Source: a virus
Reading direction: 5' to 3' (one strand)
DNA: 27,765 nt
Virus record (IMG/VR): IMGVR_UViG_3300038552_000096
Coordinates: 1 to 27,765 of that record
The notes under the pieces were generated by a model. It saw only the letters and a program-made list of their open reading frames with translations, had not been told where the DNA came from and searched no databases. Positions 21,497 to 27,677 of this stretch are shown one piece after another (position 1 is the stretch's first letter; each line of letters begins with the position of its first letter). A program made the position numbers and the translations under genes.

Positions 21497-23023
21497 CTAT
21501 CCTCGGTAGCCCGCGACCGGGCTGGCTCCGATACTGGAGCCCGTTTCCTCTAGGCCATCGACGTGAGCGACGAGGTATCTCACATCGTCCATCCCGTGAT
21601 TGAACAGATCGACAGGGATTTCCTTCCGAGGGCGTCCCTCACGATCTGTGGGCCATGAATAGCGAGGGAACTCCTCTTCTGTGCAGGTCGGCAGTTCTTC
21701 CGCGACCAGCATGGGGTCCCGCTCGACCAGGGCATCCCGCATTAGGTATAGCGTAGGTCGGCCCCTTTCGTCAAGTGCTAGGCGGCGGTAGACCGCCTGG
21801 ATGCCGGGGCCGATGGCCTTGTTGGCGGGAACCGTCGCGATCCCATTCTCCTCCAGCGTGGCGCGATCTTCGGCGTCCCAATCGCAGACCGTGGCCTCGA
21901 TATTCTCTGCCGCGGACAGTTGGTTGATCTGCGCGGAGTGCTGCGCGACGGTGCGCTTCGTCATGTAGATTTCTCGGTAGCGAAGCAAGTCGCCGTCCGG
22001 CAGCACCGCCCACCACTGGCAGACAAACGGGTTCTTGTAGCCGAAGTCAACGACGCGGTACTTGGCCCACCAGGGTTCGATGGTCCGGGCCGGGACGATA
22101 TGCACCTCGGGGTCGTAGTTGTCGTAGACGAGGCCTTCAAAGCTGACGAACTCGCCTTCCATCTCCTGCTTGCGCCATAGCCCCTGATAGGTCGCGAGCA
22201 GCATGGCGTAGTAGGCCGCGGAGAGATTTTCGCGGTTTTCGCGGGTGGTGACGCGCCGCCACGAGAGCAGATGGCCCGAATCGGCGGAGAGACCGATCTC
22301 TTTGAGGGCCTCCATCACCTCCTCGCCGATCTGCTGGAGCACGAAAACGGTGTAGAGCCAGTGCAGGACGCCGCGCGGGGTTGTGGTGAGCCACATCTGA
22401 GGGTTGTGGCCCACGCGCAGACATCCAATCGGGATGAGGAACGACTGTTTGGAGGGGTGGCGACCCGGCTCGTCGTACCAAATCCAGTTCACGTTGGGTC
22501 CGCGCCAGGAATCGGGCTCCTTGATGCCTCCGTACCACACGACCGAGCCCGTTTTGAAGCGGATCATCTTGTCGCCCTTCGACCAATGCTCGACGAGGGG
22601 CGAGGTGGGCAGGCCGGTCAGGTCCGGGTCTATCGGAATCCACTCGTTGAGTTGGACCCAGGTCGAGCGTTTGAAGTGTTTTTCGTCAGGGGCGAGGATG
22701 AGGCCGGGCTCTCCGGCGCGAATCTTCTTCTGCGCTTCCTGGACGCCCGCGGTGGTCTTGCCGCTGCCGCGACCGCCGACGAGCAGGCGGAGAATGGCGC
22801 GATCGCGGTGGAACTGAGCCTGCCCGGTGTGGGGCTTATAGGCTTTTCCGTTGGGTTTGACGAGCCAGCCGTGCTCGTCGGTGGGCCAGAGTTCGGGACT
22901 ACGCTGGAGGAGAGTCTCCGCTTCCTTGCGCAAGCCGTGGCCGACCCATTCGGCCAGCCATTGCGGCAACTGCTTGTCCGATTCTTTGGATGGCTTCCGG
23001 CCCGCCTGGGAGTCCCTTGACAT
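21497..23023 (-). CDS. terL: Terminase large subunit (ATPase and nuclease)
   Basis: 508 aa, the DNA-packaging motor. ATP site: GGRGSGKT (83-90, Walker A) and IWYDE (181-185, Walker B with Glu185), with WLTTTPRG (211-218) as the coupling motif. RNase H-type nuclease: YRVVDFGYKNPF (Asp326), TVCDWDAED (Asp381) and NHGMDDVRYLV (Asp479/480). ATG at 23023 has a weak GGTG site 7 nt upstream and overlaps the upstream gene by 125 nt; no later start before the Walker A fits better. It works with the portal and the small subunit. Confidence 0.95.
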   Translation of the reverse strand: MSRDSQAGRKPSKESDKQLPQWLAEWVGHGLRKEAETLLQRSPELWPTDEHGWLVKPNGKAYKPHTGQAQFHRDRAILRLLVGGRGSGKTTAGVQEAQKKIRAGEPGLILAPDEKHFKRSTWVQLNEWIPIDPDLTGLPTSPLVEHWSKGDKMIRFKTGSVVWYGGIKEPDSWRGPNVNWIWYDEPGRHPSKQSFLIPIGCLRVGHNPQMWLTTTPRGVLHWLYTVFVLQQIGEEVMEALKEIGLSADSGHLLSWRRVTTRENRENLSAAYYAMLLATYQGLWRKQEMEGEFVSFEGLVYDNYDPEVHIVPARTIEPWWAKYRVVDFGYKNPFVCQWWAVLPDGDLLRYREIYMTKRTVAQHSAQINQLSAAENIEATVCDWDAEDRATLEENGIATVPANKAIGPGIQAVYRRLALDERGRPTLYLMRDALVERDPMLVAEELPTCTEEEFPRYSWPTDREGRPRKEIPVDLFNHGMDDVRYLVAHVDGLEETGSSIGASPVAGYRG

Positions 23024-23750
23024 TTTCGTTCACCGCCTCTATGAAACGGCCAAACATGACCAACGCCATGCCTCGGGTGATGAACTCCCCGGTATCGACA
23101 TAGAGTTGCCGCTGCGTATCGACGACTTTGCGTATGGTCTCGGTGAGCTTGATGATCTCGCGTCGCGTCTCGGCCAGACCCGCTCCCTCGCGCAGCAGTT
23201 TCCCTAGCTCGTCGAACAGCTTGGCTTCGCGTTCGGGCTGCTCCCACTCTCTCGCGGTGCTGATGTCGCGATAGAGGGTCTTGGCTCGATCCCACATTTC
23301 GCTGGTGTTCTTCTGACTGAGTTCGCGGACGCGATCCTGCAAGATGGCCCGGACCAGCGCCAATTCGCGGTCGAGGGCGAGGCGATCCGGGTCGGTCAAG
23401 AAGTCCTGATAGTCCTGCATCATGTTCGCGGGCAGGAAGTATCGGCTGCGGCTCCCGTCCTTCCACGCCGGATTGGCCGGACCCTTGAGCGATTCGCCGC
23501 CGTGAAACTTGCAGGCGTCGCCGTCGCGGGGGACGTGCTTGCGGCAGTGGCGATCCTCGCCGCACTCGGGGCATGTCAGCAGGAGGTATTCTTCGGCGGG
23601 GTAGGAATGCTGGCACTTGCGACAGTGTTTGCGTCTGCGCCAGCAGTAGTAGATCGGATCGCCCGCGGCATCGCGGGTCGGAAGCCCCAGGTCAGCCGGG
23701 GTGCTTTCAGGTGGAATGTCGATCTCGGGCAGCGTCGGGATGGTGGACAT
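22899..23750 (-). CDS. Probable terminase small subunit with N-terminal zinc cluster
   Basis: 283 aa from ATG at 23750; no strong Shine-Dalgarno is seen. Residues 36-80 hold seven cysteines (C36, C43, C46, C60, C63, C69, C80) with CRKC, CPEC and CKFHGG pairs, likely one or two zinc sites. Then SLKGPANPAWKDGSRSRYF and DFLTDPDRLALDRELALVRA follow, a pattern I know from genes placed directly upstream of terL and often annotated as small terminase. The rest is helical. It overlaps terL by 125 nt. DNA recognition for packaging is the likely role; HNH or recombination-type use is less likely. Confidence 0.72.
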   Translation of the reverse strand: MSTIPTLPEIDIPPESTPADLGLPTRDAAGDPIYYCWRRRKHCRKCQHSYPAEEYLLLTCPECGEDRHCRKHVPRDGDACKFHGGESLKGPANPAWKDGSRSRYFLPANMMQDYQDFLTDPDRLALDRELALVRAILQDRVRELSQKNTSEMWDRAKTLYRDISTAREWEQPEREAKLFDELGKLLREGAGLAETRREIIKLTETIRKVVDTQRQLYVDTGEFITRGMALVMFGRFIEAVNENVKGLPGGPEAIQRIGQAVAAMAGRMGRPRLAQGSGDSPPA

Positions 23751-23776
23751 TGATATTGAGGGCCGAGGCGTGCGCC

Positions 23777-24343
23777 TTAGCCTTTTGTCTGCTCCCCATC
23801 TTGCGGAGCCGCACCCACTTCCCCTTCCGCTCCACCATGACCCATAAGCCACGCGCTCGGTACGGCACCGTACACCTCCGCGCAGAACGCCCAAAAGTCG
23901 TCAGCGAACATGAAGGTAACGCCCGCGTTCTCGGCTGCGCCGCGATCCGCCTCGTCATCCCCAACCATCAGCGTCTCGCTCGGCTTGAAGCGCAGCGTCC
24001 CCATGAGTTCCAGCAGCATCCCCGCCTCGGGCTTCCGGCAGGCCGGGGCCGGATCGTTGAAGACGATGCCTTCGGGGTGATAGGGGCAGAGACGATAGGC
24101 TGCGGCCCCGATGAGGTCCGCCGCGGCGCGGACCATCGCCGTCGCTTCCTCGAGACTCGTGTAGCCGAAGGCCACGCCGCCCTGATTGCTCGCCACGGCG
24201 AGGACCTGGCCTTCGGCGCGCATCCGTTCGCAGTAGTAAGCCACGCCGGGTATCGGCACCTGCTCGGAGACCTTGTTGGGCGGGCCGGAGGTCGTGCTCG
24301 TGACCAGCGTCCCGTCCTTGTCGAAGATGATGAGGCTTCTCAT
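23777..24343 (-). CDS. HAD-superfamily phosphatase (HisB/GmhB-like)
   Basis: 188 aa from ATG at 24343, which overlaps the upstream stop by 4 nt (ATGA); an in-frame GTG 15 nt earlier is possible. All HAD motifs are present: I FDKDGT (Asp8, Asp10), II ASNQGG (Ser52), III CRKPEAGM (Lys104), IV VGDDEADRGAAENAG (Asp129, Asp130). The CPYH ... CRKP arrangement resembles the zinc loop of D,D-heptose-1,7-bisphosphate phosphatases, but the second Cys of the CxC pair is missing. In a phage it could remove phosphate from nucleotides or DNA/RNA ends; substrate unknown. It sits next to terminase, not in a repair cassette. Confidence 0.85.
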   Translation of the reverse strand: MRSLIIFDKDGTLVTSTTSGPPNKVSEQVPIPGVAYYCERMRAEGQVLAVASNQGGVAFGYTSLEEATAMVRAAADLIGAAAYRLCPYHPEGIVFNDPAPACRKPEAGMLLELMGTLRFKPSETLMVGDDEADRGAAENAGVTFMFADDFWAFCAEVYGAVPSAWLMGHGGAEGEVGAAPQDGEQTKG

Positions 24344-24453
24344 AGGGCAAAGCCGCACGGCAGATCGTAGCCGGGAAGCGGGAGGTCCTCATAGCCCCAG
24401 GGACCCAGGTCGGGGAGGAACCAATCTCCGTAGGGCGTCATCCAGGGGCTCAC
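24340..24453 (-). CDS. Very small coupled ORF, 37 aa
   Basis: GTG at 24453 overlaps the upstream stop (GTGA) and its own stop overlaps the phosphatase start (ATGA), so the ORF fits exactly between its neighbours. The sequence is MSPWMTPYGDWFLPDLGPWGYEDLPLPGY... (shown in pieces: MSPWMTPYGDWF, LPDLGPWGYEDLP), rich in Pro, Trp, Gly and Asp, without membrane segment. No clear ribosome site. It may be a real microprotein or serve mainly for translational coupling. Confidence 0.45.
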   Translation of the reverse strand: MSPWMTPYGDWFLPDLGPWGYEDLPLPGYDLPCGFAL

Positions 24454-24737
24454 AATTCGTCGCCCGCGCGGCCCACCCCGGCCCAGGCTTCGTTGAGGGT
24501 GCGGGTGCGGTCGAGCGAGAGGGGCAGCAGATCGACAAGATCGTAGTGTCGGCGCAGGGAGATGTGGCGCAGGACCCGATAGGCGGTCACGGCCACTCCA
24601 ACCGCAAGCGCCGACGCCCAGGCCGGGCCTTGGCGCAGGACGAGTGGGGCGAGGGAGGCGACGAGCATCAAGGCCAGGGTCTCGAAGAGTCTCCATGTGA
24701 TCCTCAGGATTGCTTGCGCGTGATGCGGCCGCGCCAC
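24450..24737 (-). CDS. Small membrane protein with two predicted TM segments
   Basis: 95 aa from GTG at 24737, chosen for AAGGAG 8 nt upstream; no in-frame ATG suits. Hydrophobic segments lie at about 18-35 (FETLALMLVASLAPLVL) and 39-54 (AWASALAVGVAVTAYR), followed by a charged cytoplasmic-type tail (RHISLRRHYDLVDLLPLSLD). It overlaps the upstream gene by 34 nt and the next by 4. A two-TM protein could be a holin or antiholin, but it is far from the endolysin; function unknown. Confidence 0.62.
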   Translation of the reverse strand: MARPHHAQAILRITWRLFETLALMLVASLAPLVLRQGPAWASALAVGVAVTAYRVLRHISLRRHYDLVDLLPLSLDRTRTLNEAWAGVGRAGDEL

Positions 24738-24967
24738 TTCCAGAACTCCTTGGCTTCCCACAGGCGCAACAAGAGCCACGGCCAGTCCATGTGGGCGCGA
24801 CCGCCCTTGTCGGTCCAGGTTGCCAGGATGATCTCGCGTGTGTCGGCGTGCGGCCCGACGTGACCCTTGCGTTTGCGGCATCGGTATCTCGCCCTCCCGG
24901 CCACGACATAGGTTTCATTGCAAGAGAAGGGCAACTCGACCCGTTTCAGCGCGCGGCCCATCTCCAT
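24704..24967 (-). CDS. Small zinc-finger-like protein (C-x13-C-x5-H-x3-H)
   Basis: 87 aa from ATG at 24967, with GGGAG 9 nt upstream. Residues 16-40 read SCNETYVVAGRARYRCRKRK then GHVGPH, giving Cys16, Cys30, His36 and His40. The GH-x-GPH pattern is known to me from small actinobacterial and actinophage proteins with a presumed zinc site. The C-terminus is Trp-rich and basic (DWPWLLLRLWEAKEFWKWRG). It overlaps the genes on both sides. A DNA- or protein-binding adaptor is possible. Confidence 0.65.
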   Translation of the reverse strand: MEMGRALKRVELPFSCNETYVVAGRARYRCRKRKGHVGPHADTREIILATWTDKGGRAHMDWPWLLLRLWEAKEFWKWRGRITRKQS

Positions 24968-25155
24968 TCGTACACGCTCCCGCTGGTCACGGCGTCCGGG
25001 GGGACGACGACGCATTCGAGTCGCCGCCCCCGGACACTGAGGATCAGGTAGCTTCGTCCGCTCTTGGTGCGCAGGATGTCGGCGGCTTCCGGCTTGCACC
25101 CCGGCTCATAGGAGCGGAGGGTCAAGGTGACGAAATCCCCGACCCGCGCCGTCAT
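24946..25155 (-). CDS. Small beta-type protein, unknown function
   Basis: 69 aa from ATG at 25155, overlapping the upstream stop by 4 nt (ATGA), so the longer in-frame extension is rejected. The sequence (MTARVGDFVTLTLRSYEPGC ... YLILSVRGRRLECVVVPPDA ... VYEWRWAAR) reads as a small SH3-like beta-barrel. Two cysteines, no TM. The 3' end overlaps the next gene by 22 nt. Confidence 0.7.
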   Translation of the reverse strand: MTARVGDFVTLTLRSYEPGCKPEAADILRTKSGRSYLILSVRGRRLECVVVPPDAVTSGSVYEWRWAAR

Positions 25156-25889
25156 TCGCTCGGGAAGCGGACGTGGAAGCCGAAGATACAGCCGTTGCCC
25201 CACATCTCGTCGTGCAGGAGCGGGTGGCGCTTGTTGCAGACGCCCGGCTGATCCACGTCGCTGCGGTCGAACCGCGCCGCGACCCATCCCTGCCGCAAGT
25301 CGGTCCCTGGGAAGGCCGGGTCGTCGGCGGTGCGAATCTCGACCCCGCCCCACATGACGTAGTGATGCCCGGCGCTCGACGCCCAGGCAAGGTCCCGCGC
25401 GTAACCGCGGAACCGGGCGCTCAACGCGTCTTCCTGGCGCAGCGCGCATGGAAGCGCGAACTCCCACTCGCCGCCCCCAGGCGGCTCATCCGGCAGCAGC
25501 AGGCTCGCACCTGGGCCGAAGACCAACTGGAGGAAGAGGTCGCTCATGCCCTTCGGCTCATACCAAAACTGGCAGACGGTCTTGAGGATCGCGTTGGGAA
25601 TCGCCGGGGTGTTGTAGGGGATCAGGACGTTCGAGGCCACACTCCCGTCCGGCATCAGCACCGAGTTCTGACGCCATACCAGCGGCGTCGGCTGCTCGGA
25701 CAGGTCGATCACCCGCCCCTGCCGCCCCTCCAGCGAGGCGAGTCGTGCCAGGATCGGCGTCAGGTCGCCGTCGATCGGTGGAGGCTCACCCCCGCCTCCA
25801 TCATCGGGTATCCCGACCAACTCCTCCAGCCCGGCCCATCGCTCGATCCCACTCGCATCCTTGACCCTGACCAAGATCGGTTGCGCCAT
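25152..25889 (-). CDS. Phage protein of unknown function, first gene of the leftward operon
   Basis: 245 aa. ATG at 25889 is chosen because GGGAGGGAG lies just upstream; an in-frame extension would start at 25952. N-terminal part: RVKDASGIERWAGLEELVGI, then a Gly/Pro linker (GGGGEPPPIDGD), a short coiled coil (LTPILARLASLEGRQG), then a beta-rich domain of about 160 residues (KTVCQFWYEPKGMSDLFLQL; HHYVMWGGVEIRT; GQ-type W/F strands; GCIFGFHVRFPSE). Coiled coil plus beta domain suggests an oligomeric virion or fibre-like protein, unusual for a gene before terminase. No family recognised. Confidence 0.78.
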   Translation of the reverse strand: MAQPILVRVKDASGIERWAGLEELVGIPDDGGGGEPPPIDGDLTPILARLASLEGRQGRVIDLSEQPTPLVWRQNSVLMPDGSVASNVLIPYNTPAIPNAILKTVCQFWYEPKGMSDLFLQLVFGPGASLLLPDEPPGGGEWEFALPCALRQEDALSARFRGYARDLAWASSAGHHYVMWGGVEIRTADDPAFPGTDLRQGWVAARFDRSDVDQPGVCNKRHPLLHDEMWGNGCIFGFHVRFPSE

Positions 25890-26141
25890 CAGTCTCCCTC
25901 CCTTCGAGGTTTTCGCACACGCCCCCATCCTACCCCCTCTTGACTTCCTCACGCAACCCCCCTACACTTCCACCCGCTCTCGCTCCCCAGGCGCGTCCGG
26001 CTACCAGGAGCCCCACGCGCCACCCCCCTGCGGAGGCCCCTGCATCCCCCCACTGCCAGAGGCCTCCGCTCTCTTTTTCCCCTCACCCCCCCCCTCCCCT
26101 TTTCTCCACGCCCGGAAAAATCGGAAGAAAAACAGGAAACG
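25890..26141. other. Pyrimidine-rich intergenic stretch, no gene seen
   Basis: The plus strand is dominated by C and T (the minus strand, which is the transcribed leader direction of the late operon, is G/A-rich), with a near-uninterrupted pyrimidine tract at about 26068-26106 that includes a run of nine or more C. Short ORFs here consist of low-complexity Pro, Arg or Gly and have no ribosome sites. It is likely the untranslated leader of the leftward operon. Confidence 0.6.
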
Positions 26142-26340
26142 CCCCGCGCGGGGATTCAATGGGCGGCCACCCATTATGTGAGGAAAACTCAATTGAAACG
26201 AAACTGAAACGAAACTGAAACACTCTCGCGACGCGGCGGAAGCATTGTCACAATCCCGCAACATGATTGAACCTAGGCTATACGCCTAGAACGTATCGTT
26301 ACAACGCGTACGCGTATGCCTGTAACATTCTCACGCGTAC
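26142..26340. promoter_or_regulatory. Cluster of inverted and direct repeats; candidate control region or origin
   Basis: In 200 bases: a GC palindrome CCCCGCGCGGGG (26142-26153); a hairpin AATGGG/CCCATT (26158-26175); an 11-bp direct repeat TGAAACGAAAC twice (26194-26204, 26205-26215) plus a 6-bp third copy (26216-26221); a hairpin CTAGGC/GCCTAG (26273-26289); arms GTTACA (26298-26303) and TGTAAC (26321-26326) enclosing the palindrome ACGCGTACGCGT (26304-26315); and another ACGCGTAC at 26333-26340. It is less GC-rich than its surroundings. A weak minus-strand promoter is possible (TTGTAA 26299-26304, 16-bp spacer, TATAGC 26277-26282). The function is inferred from layout. Confidence 0.5.
26194..26221. 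repeat. 11-bp direct repeats (TGAAACGAAAC), 2.5 copies
   Basis: Two perfect copies and a partial third, with no spacer. They are iteron-like but short and few. They lie within the inverted-repeat cluster between divergent gene sets. Confidence 0.75.
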
Positions 26341-26684
26341 ACCCTACCCCCACAATCCACACCCCACACCCTCCCCCCCGCATTGCCATAACTCACCCCC
26401 ACTACTCCCCCCACAAGACACCCCCCCCCTATTCGAATGTAGATACCCTCCCCCCGGCCGCGACACCCGCCCGGCCGCGTGCCACGGATCGCGGATCACC
26501 ACGGATCGCGTGGCCTCCCCCGCTGGCAAACCCTCCCCCCCCCTTACAATCGAAACCCATGGGAAGCCCTACAACGGGCGGAACGCGTGAAACCCTTGCC
26601 ACACCCCCACCCCCCGACGATTCGCCGCGTGCGGATGCCTTGCCGCGGAGCGACGGTCGCCAAAATCCCCCCTCCGCAAAGCGT
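26341..26684. other. C-rich intergenic stretch, no gene seen
   Basis: Repeated runs of five to ten C on the plus strand (for example near 26420 and 26530) separated by short mixed sequence. No ORF with a ribosome site or plausible composition on either strand. The complementary strand has several G-runs and could form G-quadruplexes if single-stranded. Confidence 0.6.
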
Positions 26685-26739
26685 GGGGGTGTCCTGGGGG
26701 GAGGGGAGCGGGGGAGGGGATGGTAGGGGGGAATAGGGG
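26685..26739 (+). other. G-rich block with strong G-quadruplex potential
   Basis: On the plus strand, eight G-runs of four to six bases in 55 bases are separated by loops of one to six bases (GGGGG at 26685, GGGGGG at 26696, GGGG at 26703, GGGGG at 26710, GGGG at 26716, GGGGGG at 26726, GGGG at 26736). Seven runs are listed as clear; the eighth (GG at 26741) is short. It is a reversal of the C-rich composition just to its left. Confidence 0.7.
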
Positions 26740-27248
26740 AGGTGCAAGGCATCATGCCGCTATTTTGCATTTATCGGCTCAGGGATTGCGAGACTCTCAT
26801 CTAGTCTTAATCAAACGCCGCGGGCATCCTCCCCCATACTGGAGGCGAAGACGGAACCTTTACAACCTACACCCCGCAAGCGTGCCAAGCATAGGCGCGG
26901 CGTCACTCCAGACCGCACGCGGGAAACCCTCCGAGTACAAACAATCCCCCGGAATGGGATAGCGTGAGAGGGGAAACTTCCACCCTCCCCCCACTCGGAA
27001 ACCGGGCCCGCGTTCGAGGGTGAAGCCTACCGAATTGCGAGCGGAGGCCAAGACCGAAGACCCCCGGTTATCCGGGGGGAGGCCTCCCCCCTATGTGCAG
27101 CGTGTACCACGATTTTGGGTGATAGCCTCCGAAGACCCCTAGCCTCCCTCCCCCTCTGGAGAGGAGAGGCGCATCCCCCCCGCATCCCCCCGGAGGCGTA
27201 CATACTGGGTTATAGCCTCCTCCGTTCTAGGGTTGTACTCAGCAAGAG
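26740..27248. other. Non-coding stretch with GC hairpins and repeated GGAGGC motifs
   Basis: No convincing gene. The sequence has a mixed region (26750-26960), then repeated GAAGACCCC and ATAGCCTCC elements (two copies of each between 27056 and 27225). GGAGGC, the ribosome-site core of the later plus-strand genes, appears here without a following start codon (near 26839, 27043 and 27190). It could hold a small RNA, a promoter or degenerate copies of the gene leaders; I cannot tell which. Confidence 0.45.
27061..27091. other. Adjacent hairpin and 18-bp perfect palindrome
   Basis: CCCCCGG (27061-27067) pairs with CCGGGGG (27072-27078) across a TTAT loop. The overlapping GGGGGGAGGCCTCCCCCC (27074-27091) is a perfect palindrome. 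The two structures share the G-run and are mutually exclusive, an antiterminator-like layout, but there is no T tract. Confidence 0.55.
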
Positions 27249-27271
27249 GCCGCGGGAGTCACTCCCGCGGC
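27249..27271. other. Strong hairpin upstream of the plus-strand gene set
   Basis: GCCGCGGGAG (27249-27258) pairs with CTCCCGCGGC (27262-27271) around a 3-nt TCA loop. No T tract follows, so it is not a typical terminator. It lies 43 bases before the first plus-strand start. Confidence 0.7.
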
Positions 27272-27275
27272 TATT

Positions 27276-27288
27276 GGTGAGTATCACC
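27276..27288. promoter_or_regulatory. Small palindrome GGTGA-GTA-TCACC before the first rightward gene
   Basis: Five-base arms around GTA, 27 bases before the start of the 55-aa gene. It could be an operator half-site pair or part of a leader hairpin; the similar element before the third gene (AGGGTGT/ACACCCT, 27633-27651) favours a leader element. Confidence 0.4.
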
Positions 27289-27314
27289 CCCATACCCTAC
27301 TGGAGGCAAACGCA

Positions 27315-27482
27315 ATGAAGACCCGCAATCGCAAGGCACTATCCGAACGGATCGAAGAGGCGCGAGAGGCGAAGAGGCAACGCGAAGAGGAATCCCGCCT
27401 CGAAACCCTACGCCGCGAGACCTTCCGCCGGATTGACTCAGCATGGGCGGATCGCTGCCCGCGGCACGCGGAGGCGCAATGA
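27315..27482 (+). CDS. Small charged helical protein, 55 aa
   Basis: ATG at 27315 with GGAGG (27302-27306) 8 nt upstream. The product is almost entirely Arg/Glu-rich helix: NRKALSERIEEAREAKRQRE, then LETLRRETFRRIDSAWADR. It contains one Cys and ends HAEAQ. The stop overlaps the next start by 4 nt (ATGA). It is the first gene of the rightward set. Such small basic/acidic helical proteins are common in early phage regions; no function can be assigned. Confidence 0.72.
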   Translation: MKTRNRKALSERIEEAREAKRQREEESRLETLRRETFRRIDSAWADRCPRHAEAQ

Positions 27483-27580
27483 CTCTCGCGGCCTCCCTCA
27501 TCCTCGAAACCCTCCCCCTGCTAGTCTTCGCCGGTTTCGGTCTGATTGTCCTCACTGCCGCGCGGCAAGCGTGGAAGTGA
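27479..27580 (+). CDS. Membrane microprotein, 33 aa
   Basis: ATG at 27479 overlaps the upstream stop (ATGA), so translation is probably coupled. MTLAASLILETLPLLVFAGF then GLIVLTAARQAWK: one hydrophobic helix of about 23 residues and a short basic tail, an inner-membrane topology with N-terminus outside by the positive-inside rule. Too short for standard gene finders. It might be a small regulator of a host membrane protein; unknown. Confidence 0.6.
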   Translation: MTLAASLILETLPLLVFAGFGLIVLTAARQAWK

Positions 27581-27594
27581 GACACCCCCCCGGA

Positions 27595-27629
27595 GGCCTC
27601 CCCTCCCCCCGTCACCGGGAGGGGAGGCC
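27595..27629. other. 13-bp perfect hairpin after the microprotein gene
   Basis: GGCCTCCCCTCCC (27595-27607) pairs with GGGAGGGGAGGCC (27617-27629) with a 9-nt loop. It begins 14 bases after the microprotein stop. It is the strongest stem in the right end, but no T tract follows, so it is a terminator candidate only if factor-independent stops in the host tolerate that. Confidence 0.65.
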
Positions 27630-27632
27630 GCG

Positions 27633-27651
27633 AGGGTGTATCTCACACCCT
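27633..27651. other. Hairpin AGGGTGT/ACACCCT in the leader of the third rightward gene
   Basis: Seven-bp arms (27633-27639 and 27645-27651) with loop ATCTC, directly after the larger hairpin. A C-rich stretch and GGAGGCAAA ribosome site follow, the same order as before the 55-aa gene. Confidence 0.55.
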
Positions 27652-27677
27652 AACACCCCCAAACGGAGGCAAATCCC

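Noticed and set aside
26045-26075. Terminator at AGAGGCCTCCGCTCT followed by T5
   Set aside because: The stem is only about four pairs once the loop is allowed; too weak to support.
26001-26264. Minus-strand ORF of 87 aa in the pyrimidine-rich gap
   Set aside because: Low-complexity Gly/Arg/Phe product, no ribosome site, covers the repeat cluster.
26741-27060. tRNA or other known RNA gene
   Set aside because: No T-arm/anticodon-arm pattern was found; short GTTCGA-type matches lack partner stems.
27115-27318. Plus-strand ORF of 67 aa before the first rightward gene
   Set aside because: Starts at GTG without a ribosome site, runs through strong hairpins and overlaps the ribosome site and start of the well-supported 55-aa gene.
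27595-27629. Intrinsic terminator
   Set aside because: The stem is strong but no T tract follows on either strand, so I list it only as a hairpin.
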